The translations under genes and the position numbers were made by a program. The notes below the pieces were generated by a model. The model was not told the DNA's origin and did no database searches. It saw nothing but the letters and a program-made list of their open reading frames with translations. Shown here piece after piece: positions 22,224-29,386 of a stretch of 29,386 nt of DNA; positions within the stretch are counted from its first letter, which is position 1; each line of letters begins with the position of its first letter. This DNA comes from Rhodospirillaceae bacterium (GTDB taxonomy: Bacteria > Pseudomonadota > Alphaproteobacteria > Dongiales > Dongiaceae). Location of the stretch: NCBI GenBank assembly GCA_016794075.1, contig JAEUKU010000344.1:1-29386 (forward strand), written 5' to 3'.

Positions 22224-24215
22224 CTATCCCATACCGGCGCGGGCGGCGATGCCGAGGCGGCGGCGAAAGCGCTCGGCGCCGGCGCGCAGCAGGCGGTCGG
22301 CGGCGATGCCGAGGAAGGCGACGCAGAGCCCGGCGATGATGCCGCGCCCGGTATCGACCTTGGTGAGCGCGATATAGACCTCCTGGCCCAGGTCGCGGGT
22401 GCCGACCAACGCCGTGATCACCAGCATCGACAGGGCGAAGAGGATGGTCTGGTTAATGCCGAGCATGATCTCCGGCAATGCCAGCGGCAGCTGTACGCGC
22501 CACAGGATCTGGCCGCGGGTGCAGCCGGTGGCGATGGCGGCCTCGATCAGGTGCGGCGGCACCTGGCGGATGCCGTGGATAGTGTAGCGGATCGCCGGGG
22601 TCACCGCGAAGGCGACGATGGCGATTAGCGCAGTGACGTCGCCGACGCGGAACAGCATCACCACCGGAATCAGATAGACGAAGGAGGGCAGGGTCTGCAG
22701 CGTGTCCACCACCACCTGCTGCACGCGGTCGAACCACCGGCTGCGCGTGGCGACGACGCCCAGCGGGATGCCGATGAGGCAGGAGATGACGGCCGCGATG
22801 AAGCAGAGATAGACGGTGATCATCGCCTTGTCCCACAGCCCGACCAAAGCGGGGAAGGCGATAAGGCCCGCCGCGAGCATCGCCAGGCCCTTGTCGCGCA
22901 GCCGCCAGCCGGCATAAGCCGCGAGCAGCACCGCGCCCAGCCAGGGCAGGTTGAGCAAAGTGAGCTTGACCGGGTTCAGTATCCAGATCAGCAGGAAGGT
23001 CCTGAGCGCCTCGAAATAGTCGAAGAAGTTCACGTTGATCCATTTCACCAGCCCATCCCAGACCGGCGCGGTCGTGACGGTCATCTCCGGCGGCACGGCG
23101 GCGAAGGCCGGGAGGAAGGTCCCGAGCAGGGTGGTTGCGGCGAGGATTGCGAGGCCCAGCAGCAGATGCGGATGGCGCCGATGGAACGGCGTGCCGGGGC
23201 GATAGAGGGCGGGCTTGGCCTCCGCCGCGGCCTGGCTCAGCCGGTCCAGCGCGATGGCGAGCGCGGTGATGGCGAGGCCGGCCTCCAGCCCGACGCCGAT
23301 CTTCTGGTTCCGGAGCGCGAATAGCACGTCGAAGCCGAGACCCTCGGCACCGATCATCGAGGCGATGATGACCATGTTGAGGGTCAGCATGATGACCTGG
23401 TTGACGCCGATCATCAGCGTCGGCTTGGCGCTGGGCAGCAGGATGCGCCAGAGCAGCTGCGCCCGGGTGCAGCCGGCCATGGCGCCGAATTCCTGGATCT
23501 CCGCCGGCACCCGGTGCAGGGCCAGCGTCGTGGCGCGCACCATCGGCGGCATGGCGAAGGCGACGGTCGCGATCAGCGGTGTCACCGGCGTGAAGCCGAA
23601 CAGGAACAGGATAGGGATGATGTAGGCGAAGGCCGGAACCGTCTGCAGCAAATCGAGCGCCGGCCGCACGACATAGGAATCAAAGCGCGGATTGCGATAG
23701 GCGGCGACGCCGATGAACAGGCCGAGCAGCGCGCCGACCGGCACGCAGACCGCCACCAGCGCCAGGGTCAGCATCGCCGGGTTCCATTGCCCGAACACGG
23801 CCAGATAGGCAAAGCAGAAGAAGGCGATGGCCGCGACCTTGCGGCCGCCATAGGCGTGGCCGATCAGCGTCACCGCGGCGATGATGCCGATCCAGGACAG
23901 GCGGGGGATGGCCGGCGCGTCGGGGCCGGGGCCAAGGGGGAAGCCCTTGGCGAAAAGGCCGATGGCGAAGTCCAGCGGCACCTGCAGCACGGCGGAGAAG
24001 GCGCGCGTCGCCGGCATCAGGGTATCGAGGCTCGCCTTGAAGAGCGTGGTGATCTGCTTGGCGAGCGGCAGGACCCAGGGCTTCGGATAATCCGCCGCCC
24101 AGGGCAGCAATCCATGCCAGATCCCGAGCGCCAAGGTGGCGCCGAGGAGCAGCAGCCAGCCGATCCGCCCCCAGGGGATCGGGCGGCTGCCGCTGGTGAG
24201 CGCGGTATCGGTCAT
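22224..24215 (-). CDS. proW: Tandem-domain glycine betaine-type ABC permease (ProW-ProW fusion)
   Basis: A 663-residue membrane protein carrying two complete ProW-type permease domains in one chain. Each has its own coupling motif: EFGAMAGCTRAQLLWRILLP in the first half and EAAIATGCTRGQILWRVQLP in the second, both followed by the conserved gInQxI segment (MIGVNQVIML, MLGINQTILF). Standard ProW is a single domain of about 350 residues that dimerises; this chain would provide both halves of the channel. The start at 24215 overlaps the ATPase stop (ATGA on the minus strand); the longer open frame upstream is a shadow of the ATPase gene. Similar X-V-W gene orders serve betaine, choline, carnitine or trimethylamine N-oxide uptake. 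Confidence 0.9.
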   Translation of the reverse strand: MTDTALTSGSRPIPWGRIGWLLLLGATLALGIWHGLLPWAADYPKPWVLPLAKQITTLFKASLDTLMPATRAFSAVLQVPLDFAIGLFAKGFPLGPGPDAPAIPRLSWIGIIAAVTLIGHAYGGRKVAAIAFFCFAYLAVFGQWNPAMLTLALVAVCVPVGALLGLFIGVAAYRNPRFDSYVVRPALDLLQTVPAFAYIIPILFLFGFTPVTPLIATVAFAMPPMVRATTLALHRVPAEIQEFGAMAGCTRAQLLWRILLPSAKPTLMIGVNQVIMLTLNMVIIASMIGAEGLGFDVLFALRNQKIGVGLEAGLAITALAIALDRLSQAAAEAKPALYRPGTPFHRRHPHLLLGLAILAATTLLGTFLPAFAAVPPEMTVTTAPVWDGLVKWINVNFFDYFEALRTFLLIWILNPVKLTLLNLPWLGAVLLAAYAGWRLRDKGLAMLAAGLIAFPALVGLWDKAMITVYLCFIAAVISCLIGIPLGVVATRSRWFDRVQQVVVDTLQTLPSFVYLIPVVMLFRVGDVTALIAIVAFAVTPAIRYTIHGIRQVPPHLIEAAIATGCTRGQILWRVQLPLALPEIMLGINQTILFALSMLVITALVGTRDLGQEVYIALTKVDTGRGIIAGLCVAFLGIAADRLLRAGAERFRRRLGIAARAGMG

Positions 24216-25276
24216 GCGCCGGCCGGCCCGCGGCCGATCAGCAGATCGAGCACCGCCTGCGGCGCGATCTCGCCCAGCAGCGCGCCGGATTCGTCGGCGA
24301 CGGCGAAGGGCTTGCCGGCCTCGATCACCTGGGCGGCGATGGCCGCGATCTTCTGCTCCGGCCGCACCGTGCCGGCATAGCCGGCGCCGTTGGCGGGACG
24401 CATCAGGCTCCTGACCGACATCACCTTGGCGCGCTGGACGTCGCGGGTGAATTCGGCGACGTATTCGGTTGCCGGGCGCAGCACCAGCTCCTCCGGCGTG
24501 CCGGTCTGGATCACCGCGCCATCTTTCATGATGGCGATGCGGTCGGCGAGGCGGATCGCCTCGTCGAAATCGTGGGTGATGAAGATGATGGTCTTCTTCA
24601 GGACCGCCTGCAGGCGCTGCAGCTCGGTCTGCATCTCGCGCCGGATCAGCGGGTCGAGCGCGGAGAAGGGCTCGTCGAGGAACCACAGGTCCGGGCCGAC
24701 GGCGAGGGAGCGGGCGATGCCGACGCGCTGCTGCTGGCCGCCGGAGAGTTCGCGCGGGTAGGCACCTTCGCGCCCCTTCAGGCCGACCAGCTCGATCACC
24801 TCGCGGGCGCGGGCGAGGCGCTTGTCCTTGGGCACGCTCTGGATCGCCAGCGGGAAGGCGACGTTGTCGAGCACCGAGAGATGGGGGAGCAGGGCGAAGT
24901 TCTGGAACACCATGCCCATCTTGTGGCGGCGGATATCGATCATCTCCGCCTCGCTCGCCTTCAGGAGGTCGCGGCCCTCGAACACGACCTGGCCCGCCGT
25001 CGGCTCGATCAGGCGCGCGAGGCAGCGCAGCAGGGTCGACTTGCCGGACCCCGAGAGCCCCATGACGATGAAGATCTCGCCTTCGGCCACATCTAGGGTG
25101 ACGTCGCGCACGGCGCCGACCAGGCCGGCCTCCGCCAATGCCGCGGCGTCCGGAGGCGTCGGACGGCCGGCGAGGAAGCTCTCGGCGTTCTGCCCGAACA
25201 GCTTCCAGACATGCTTACAGGAGAGCTTCGCCGGCTTCTCCGCCGACGCCCCTATTGGGACTTGGGCCAATGCCAT
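24212..25276 (-). CDS. proV: Glycine betaine/proline-type ABC transporter ATP-binding protein (ProV family)
   Basis: A 354-residue ATPase. Walker A is GLSGSGKST (73-81), signature LSGGQQQR (177-184), Walker B LWFLDEP (197-203), switch His235 in ITHDFDE. The N-terminal region before the Walker A is long (about 70 residues, with KLFGQ), as usual for ProV. The C-terminal about 60 residues (VRPEQKIAAIAAQVIEAGKPFAVADESG) look like one reduced CBS-type regulatory module; E. coli ProV, at 400 residues, has two. The ATG at 25276 has GGGA five bases upstream; an in-frame GTG at 25294 is an alternative. A hairpin separates it from the binding-protein gene. Confidence 0.9.
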   Translation of the reverse strand: MALAQVPIGASAEKPAKLSCKHVWKLFGQNAESFLAGRPTPPDAAALAEAGLVGAVRDVTLDVAEGEIFIVMGLSGSGKSTLLRCLARLIEPTAGQVVFEGRDLLKASEAEMIDIRRHKMGMVFQNFALLPHLSVLDNVAFPLAIQSVPKDKRLARAREVIELVGLKGREGAYPRELSGGQQQRVGIARSLAVGPDLWFLDEPFSALDPLIRREMQTELQRLQAVLKKTIIFITHDFDEAIRLADRIAIMKDGAVIQTGTPEELVLRPATEYVAEFTRDVQRAKVMSVRSLMRPANGAGYAGTVRPEQKIAAIAAQVIEAGKPFAVADESGALLGEIAPQAVLDLLIGRGPAGA

Positions 25277-25324
25277 GTCGTTCCCATCCCGCACGGATTC
25301 AGAATCACTTTGTGCCTGACGAAA

Positions 25325-25354
25325 GGGGCCGGCAAGCGTTCACTTGCCGGCCCC
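25325..25354 (-). terminator. Intercistronic hairpin between proX and proV (partial terminator or mRNA stabiliser)
   Basis: GGGGCCGGCAAG (25325-25336) and CTTGCCGGCCCC (25343-25354) form a perfect 12-bp, very GC-rich stem with a six-base loop. On the minus strand it is followed by TTTC and then mixed sequence, so the U-tract is short and termination is probably incomplete. It lies 26 bases after the proX stop and about 48 bases before the proV start. Such structures commonly raise binding-protein levels above those of the membrane components. Confidence 0.7.
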
Positions 25355-25380
25355 GATCGGTGCCTTAGGTCGCTCCGGCC

Positions 25381-26349
25381 TTACTGGCCGGCCCAGCCTT
25401 TGATCTTGTCCTGATTGGCGGCGATCCAGGCGTCGGCGACTTCGTCGACGCTCTTGCCATCCAGGTCGACCTGGCCGATCAGCGCATTCATCTCGTCATC
25501 GCTGAATTGATAGGCCTTGGCGATCTTGTGGGCGACCGGCCACTTGTCCTTCATACCGGCCCAGGCATATTTCCAGATATCGCCATGCGGCTTGCCGCAA
25601 TCATAGGCGGAATCCTTGTTTTCGCCCCAGGCGGGATCGGTGTAGCACTCCGGCGTCCATTCCGGGAATTGCACCCACTCGCCCTTGTATTTCGCCGGCG
25701 CCCAATGCGGCGTATAGAGCCACAGCAGGATCGGCGCCTGACGCTGATAGGCGGATTCGAGTTCCGCGAACAGATTGGCGTCGGTGCCCGCATGCACCAC
25801 TTCGTAGTTGAGGCCGAGCGCCTCGACGCGCTCGTCGTCGAAGCCGCCCCAGGTGACGGGACCGCCGAGATAGCGACCCTTCGGCGCCGTCTCCGCGGTC
25901 GAGAAGGCCTCGGCGCAATCGTTGAGCGCCTTCCAATCGGGCAGGCCCGGGCACTTCTCCTTCATGTAGGTGGGATACCACCACTCTTCCTTGGCCTTGG
26001 GGCCGAGGGGCCCGAGATTCTCTGTCTTGCCGGTGGTGTCAGCTTCCGCCATCGCTTCCTTGGCGGTGGTGTCCCAGTATTCGAGGCCGAGCGCGAGGTC
26101 GCCGGTCGGCAACCCGGTGCCGATGCTGGCGAGATAGTCGGCGTTCACGACCTCGACGTTGTAACCGTAGGATTCGAGAATCTTCGCCAGGATCTTGGTG
26201 TTCAGCACGGCGCCGGTCCAATCGAAGTTGGCGATCTTGATCGGATCGGTGCTCTCGGGCACTTCCGCCGAAGCGGGCGTTGCCATCGCGATCAGGGCGA
26301 GCGCCGTCAGGCTCGTCAGCCCGCTCCCCGCCAGGAATCTACGCATCAT
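25381..26349 (-). CDS. proX: Glycine betaine-type periplasmic substrate-binding protein (ProX/OpuAC family)
   Basis: A 322-residue exported protein with a signal sequence ending at ASA (about residue 28) and an OpuAC domain. Aromatic segments that could form the quaternary-ammonium cage are visible: ANFDWTGA, LEYWDTTA, EEWWYPTYM and WLYTPHWAPAKY. GGTGGAGG precedes two consecutive ATG codons (26349 and 26346); the second has the better spacing, so the mature protein is unaffected but the first residue is uncertain. It is the first gene of the X-V-W-DeoR operon. Glycine betaine, choline, carnitine or trimethylamine N-oxide are candidate ligands; the adjacent dimethylglycine dehydrogenase-like gene favours a methylated glycine or its precursor. 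Confidence 0.9.
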   Translation of the reverse strand: MMRRFLAGSGLTSLTALALIAMATPASAEVPESTDPIKIANFDWTGAVLNTKILAKILESYGYNVEVVNADYLASIGTGLPTGDLALGLEYWDTTAKEAMAEADTTGKTENLGPLGPKAKEEWWYPTYMKEKCPGLPDWKALNDCAEAFSTAETAPKGRYLGGPVTWGGFDDERVEALGLNYEVVHAGTDANLFAELESAYQRQAPILLWLYTPHWAPAKYKGEWVQFPEWTPECYTDPAWGENKDSAYDCGKPHGDIWKYAWAGMKDKWPVAHKIAKAYQFSDDEMNALIGQVDLDGKSVDEVADAWIAANQDKIKGWAGQ

Positions 26350-26550
26350 CTGCCTCCACCTCTGTCATGGGCCGAGCTTCGCCCTTGGTTGATTGACCGC
26401 TCCGCTTAAATCCAACATGGAATCCAATTCTGCCGCAAGCGAAATGTTAATTTTGTGTGTTGTTTTGCGGTGCGACTTGGTTTTGATGCTGGATTAGCTG
26501 CAAGTATTGTGGTTTTCTCCTGCCAATCGTCAATTCCGGAGCCTGCTATC
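26350..26550. promoter_or_regulatory. AT-rich divergent promoter region between proX and the dimethylglycine dehydrogenase-like gene
   Basis: This 201-base gap is clearly richer in A+T than its surroundings. On the + strand TTGATG (26483-26488), a 16-base spacer and TATTGT (26505-26510) form a weak -35/-10 pair (4 of 6 each), placed about 40 bases before the GTG start. A direct repeat AATCCAA occurs at 26409-26415 and 26421-26427, spaced by 12 bases (about one helical turn), and could be a regulator site for proX. Both assignments are tentative. Confidence 0.4.
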
Positions 26551-28974
26551 GTGCCCTCAGCCCCCCGTCACACGGAAATCCTGATCCTGGGCGGCGGCAT
26601 CCTCGGCTGCTCCATCGCCTATCACCTGACGCGGGCCGGCAAGACCAACGTCACCATCCTGGAAAAGAGCGGCCTCACCCACGGCGCCACCTGGCACGCG
26701 GCGGGGCTGGTCGGGCAATTGCGCTCCTCGCGCAACACCACACGCATGCTGAGGCACTCGGTCGAGCTCTACGACAGGCTGGAGGCGGAAACCGGCCAGG
26801 CGATCGACTGGAAGAAATACGGTTCGCTGCGTCTCGCCTGCTCCGAGCAGCGCGAGATGGAGAACCGCCGCCTGATGACTATGGCCAAAAGCTTCGGCCT
26901 GGAGATGCAGTGGCTGAGCCCGAAGGAATCCGTCGACCTCTTCCCCTTGATGAGCGACGTCGACGTGCGCTCCGCCATCTTCATCCCGAGCGACGGCTAC
27001 ATCGATCCGGCGAGCGTGGCGCAGGCCCTGGCCAAGGGTGCCAGGGACAAGGGCGCGAAGATCGTCATCGGCGAGCGCGCCACGGGCTTCAAGGTCGAAA
27101 ACAATAGAATCGCGCAGGTGGAGACCGACAAGGGGACCTGGACCTGCGATCTTCTGGTCAATGCCTGCGGCATGTGGGGGCACGAGGTGGGCAAGCTGGC
27201 CGGCGTGCGCGTGCCGTCCTTCGCCGTCGAACACCAGTATCTGATCACCGACCCGATTCCCGACGCGCCGAAGCGCATGCCGACCATGCGCGACCCGGAC
27301 CATCTCGTCTATTACAAGCCGGAGGTGCGCGGCCTTGTCGTCGGCGGCTATGAGCCAGACACCGTGGCCTTCGCGCCGCACGGCATTCCCCGTGAATTCG
27401 CTCAGGAGCTGCTGCCCGGCAACTTCGACCGCTTCGAGCAGCTGGCGCAACTGGCGGCCAAGCGCACGCCGATCGTCAACCAGGTCGGCGTGCGGCAGCT
27501 CCTCAACGGGCCGATCCCCTATTCGGCCGATGGCGACTTCGTGATGGGCAAGGCGCCGGAGCTGGACAACTACTTCGTCGCCGCCGGGTTCCTCTACGGC
27601 ATCGCCGCCGGCGGCGGCGCCGGGCGGATGATGGCGGAATGGATCATCGACGGCCGGCCCAGCCTCAATCTCTGGCCGCTCGACATCCGCCGATTCGGCT
27701 TCCATCACGCCACGCGGCATTTCATGTATCCGCGCGCGGTGGAGCTCTATGGCGGCCACTACAAATTCGGCTTCCCGGCCAAGGAGCACGAGACGCAGCG
27801 TGGCATCCGCCGCTCGCCACTCTATGAAGCGCTGAAAGCGCGCGGCGCGGTCTTCGGCTCGCGCGGCGGCTGGGAGCGGCCGAACTGGTTCGCGCCCAAA
27901 GGCGTCGAAGCGAAGGACAGGCCTGATTTCGACCGCGCCAAGACCAACTGGTTCGCCCAGGTGGGCGAGGAGCACAAGGCGGTGCGCGAGCGCGTCGCGC
28001 TGATCGACCAAACCAGCTTCTCCAAGTTCGAGCTGATCGGGCCCGGCGTGGTGGCGTTCCTGCAACGCCTCGCCGTCTCCAACATGGATCGGCCGGTCGG
28101 CAGCGTCATCTACACCCAGCTCTGCAACGAGCGTGGCGGCATCGAATGCGACCTGACCTTCGTGCGCCTTGCCGCCGACCGCTACTACTTCGTCACGGGT
28201 GCCGCCTTTGGCAAGCATGACGCCCACTGGATCGAGAGCCAGCTGCGCAAGGACGGCTCGGTGCATCTCATCGACGTGACCTCGTCCCGCGCCGTCATCA
28301 ATCTCTGCGGCCCGAAATCGCGTGACGTGCTGGCCGCGGTGGCGGAGGAGGATGTCTCCAATTCTGCCTTTCCCTTCGCCACCATGCGCGAGATCACGGT
28401 GGGCGCCGCCCCCGTGCGGGCCGTCCGCATCGGCTATGTGGGCGAACTCGGCTGGGAGCTGCACGTGCCGACGGAATATGCCGGGCACGTCTATGACCTG
28501 CTGCGCGCGGCGGGGGAGCGGCATGGCATCGCCGATGTCGGCTATCGCGCGATCGATTCGCTGCGCATGGAGAAGGGCTATCTCTACTGGTCCAGCGACA
28601 TCACGCCGGACTACACGCCGCTCGAGGCGGGACTCGGGTTCCGGGTCAACTTCAACAAGGGCGACTTCATCGGCCGCGACGCGCTGCTGAAGCAGAAGGA
28701 AGCCGGCATGAAGCAGCGCCTGGTCACTTTCCTGCTCGACGACTATCTGCCGCTCTATGGCAGCGAGGCGGTGATGGTCGACGGCAAGGTAGTCGGCGTC
28801 ACCTCCGGCGGCAATTACGGCTATTCGGTCGGCAAGGCGATCGGCTACGGGTACCTGCCGGTGGAGATCGTGGCGCGCGGCCGGGTGGAGATCGAGGCCT
28901 TTGGCAAGGCAAGTCCGGCGACGATCCTGACCCAGGCGGCCTATGATCCGGACAACGAGCGCCTGAAGGCGTGA
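26551..28974 (+). CDS. Dimethylglycine/sarcosine dehydrogenase-like flavoenzyme (FAD oxidoreductase + GcvT domains)
   Basis: An 807-residue two-part enzyme. The N-terminal FAD domain has the dinucleotide motif ILGGGILGCSIAYHL (12-26) and GATWHAAGL, whose His49 matches the histidine that binds FAD covalently in dimethylglycine dehydrogenase. The C-terminal half (about 440-807) is a GcvT-type folate-binding domain (IYTQLCNERGGIECDLTF, GYVGELGWELH, and DYTPLEAGLGF). It should oxidatively demethylate an N-methyl amino acid and transfer the one-carbon unit to tetrahydrofolate. I prefer the GTG at 26551, with CGGAG upstream. The frame continues to an ATG at 26455, but that stretch is AT-rich, contains the candidate promoter and adds a Cys-rich segment alien to the family. 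Sarcosine or another N-methyl compound is an alternative substrate. Confidence 0.87.
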   Translation: MPSAPRHTEILILGGGILGCSIAYHLTRAGKTNVTILEKSGLTHGATWHAAGLVGQLRSSRNTTRMLRHSVELYDRLEAETGQAIDWKKYGSLRLACSEQREMENRRLMTMAKSFGLEMQWLSPKESVDLFPLMSDVDVRSAIFIPSDGYIDPASVAQALAKGARDKGAKIVIGERATGFKVENNRIAQVETDKGTWTCDLLVNACGMWGHEVGKLAGVRVPSFAVEHQYLITDPIPDAPKRMPTMRDPDHLVYYKPEVRGLVVGGYEPDTVAFAPHGIPREFAQELLPGNFDRFEQLAQLAAKRTPIVNQVGVRQLLNGPIPYSADGDFVMGKAPELDNYFVAAGFLYGIAAGGGAGRMMAEWIIDGRPSLNLWPLDIRRFGFHHATRHFMYPRAVELYGGHYKFGFPAKEHETQRGIRRSPLYEALKARGAVFGSRGGWERPNWFAPKGVEAKDRPDFDRAKTNWFAQVGEEHKAVRERVALIDQTSFSKFELIGPGVVAFLQRLAVSNMDRPVGSVIYTQLCNERGGIECDLTFVRLAADRYYFVTGAAFGKHDAHWIESQLRKDGSVHLIDVTSSRAVINLCGPKSRDVLAAVAEEDVSNSAFPFATMREITVGAAPVRAVRIGYVGELGWELHVPTEYAGHVYDLLRAAGERHGIADVGYRAIDSLRMEKGYLYWSSDITPDYTPLEAGLGFRVNFNKGDFIGRDALLKQKEAGMKQRLVTFLLDDYLPLYGSEAVMVDGKVVGVTSGGNYGYSVGKAIGYGYLPVEIVARGRVEIEAFGKASPATILTQAAYDPDNERLKA

Positions 28975-28985
28975 AGGGGAGGGGC

Positions 28986-29386
28986 ATGAGCGCGAACATC
29001 GACCGTGAGGACGTGCTGGCCGCCATGCGCGGCATCGATGTCTTCAAGGACGTGCCGGCGGAAGCGATCAAGACCGAGCGCCTGGGCGGCCTGACCAACC
29101 GCAACTTCCGCATCGAGTCACCGCTCGGCCGCCACGTGCTGCGCATTCCGGGCGCGGGAACCAGCGAATACATCAACCGCCACAACGAGGCGCATGCGGC
29201 GAAATCTGCCGCCAGGGTGGGCGTCAACGCCGAAGTGCAGCATTTCGACGAGAAGACCGGTGTGATGCTGTGCCGCTACATCGACGGCGGGGTCACCCTG
29301 AACGCGGAGCGGTTCAAGGATTTGGGCTCGGTGCGTCGTTCGGCGGTGGCGTTGCGGCGCGTTCATGACAGCGCGGCGCCGTTCCT
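28986..29386 (+). CDS. Choline/ethanolamine kinase-like phosphotransferase (partial, cut by right edge)
   Basis: The frame opened by the ATG at 28986 (GGGGAGGGGC upstream, 11 bases after the previous stop) runs to the end of the window without a stop, giving about 133 residues of the N-terminal part. The segment ERLGGLTNRNFRIES followed by HVLRIPGAGTSEYINRHNEAHAA is typical of the choline kinase/LicA branch of aminoglycoside phosphotransferase-fold kinases: nucleotide-binding loop GGLTNRN, then the ATP-contacting strand VLRIPG. The catalytic loop and metal-binding motifs lie outside the window. It likely phosphorylates choline or a related amino alcohol and is probably co-transcribed with the flavoenzyme. 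Confidence 0.8.
   Translation, partial: MSANIDREDVLAAMRGIDVFKDVPAEAIKTERLGGLTNRNFRIESPLGRHVLRIPGAGTSEYINRHNEAHAAKSAARVGVNAEVQHFDEKTGVMLCRYIDGGVTLNAERFKDLGSVRRSAVALRRVHDSAAPF

Noticed and set aside
26455..26550. ATG start for the dimethylglycine dehydrogenase-like gene, adding 32 residues
   Set aside because: The stretch is AT-rich with promoter-like sequence and the added peptide is unlike the family; the GTG at 26551 has a ribosome site and gives normal length.
26557..28524. 655-codon open frame on the minus strand
   Set aside because: It mirrors the dimethylglycine dehydrogenase-like gene, whose motifs are unmistakable on the + strand; no domain or ribosome site supports the antisense frame.

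Overview
The window is GC-rich, almost fully coding DNA with many 4-bp ATGA start/stop overlaps. Its gene content (fused XDH-type molybdoenzyme, AA_synth proteins, DUF1194 protein, tandem ProW permease, dimethylglycine dehydrogenase of the GcvT-fusion type) points to an alphaproteobacterium of the Hyphomicrobiales or Rhodospirillales kind. This is inferred from style and content; no rRNA or other phylogenetic marker is present.

Region 1 (1-11293) is read here as a reductive nicotinate/nicotinamide catabolism cluster on the + strand. It holds two LivH/LivM-type permeases (the rest of that transporter lies off the left edge), a nicotinamidase, and then a promoter with a perfect 24-bp palindromic operator candidate. 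Downstream are a two-gene molybdenum hydroxylase (FAD subunit, and a fused [2Fe-2S]+Mo subunit), 6-hydroxynicotinate reductase, a UPF0280 protein related to ApbE flavin transferases, two paralogous AA_synth (PF06684) proteins flanking a MarR regulator, and enamidase. Proposed flow: nicotinamide -> nicotinate -> 6-hydroxynicotinate -> 1,4,5,6-tetrahydro-6-oxonicotinate -> 2-formylglutarate. The core enzymes match the route known from Eubacterium barkeri. UPF0280 and the AA_synth pair have no assigned step and are the most likely new biology. UPF0280 could install the covalent flavin that this reductase family carries.

Region 2 (11353-15877) is mixed: an exported thiol peroxidase of the glutathione peroxidase family; a convergent TerC membrane protein; an enolase-superfamily enzyme that seems to lack two conserved Asp residues; a pair of intergenic palindromes; a 3-hydroxyisobutyrate-dehydrogenase-like enzyme (candidate 2-(hydroxymethyl)glutarate dehydrogenase); and an exported DUF1194 vWA-like protein. 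The dehydrogenase and perhaps the enolase-type enzyme may continue the nicotinate pathway.

Region 3 (16017-21420) is a PotABCD-type polyamine/opine-class ABC transporter ending in a strong intrinsic terminator, followed by an amidase-signature hydrolase.

Region 4 (21427-29386) is a methylated-amine/betaine region. A minus-strand operon encodes a ProX-type binding protein, a ProV-type ATPase, a double-domain ProW-type permease and a DeoR regulator, with a hairpin between the first two genes. Divergent from it are a dimethylglycine/sarcosine dehydrogenase-like flavoenzyme and a choline-kinase-like phosphotransferase cut by the right edge. No rRNA, tRNA, CRISPR array, IS element or phage gene was seen, and no gene-free stretch exceeds about 220 bases.
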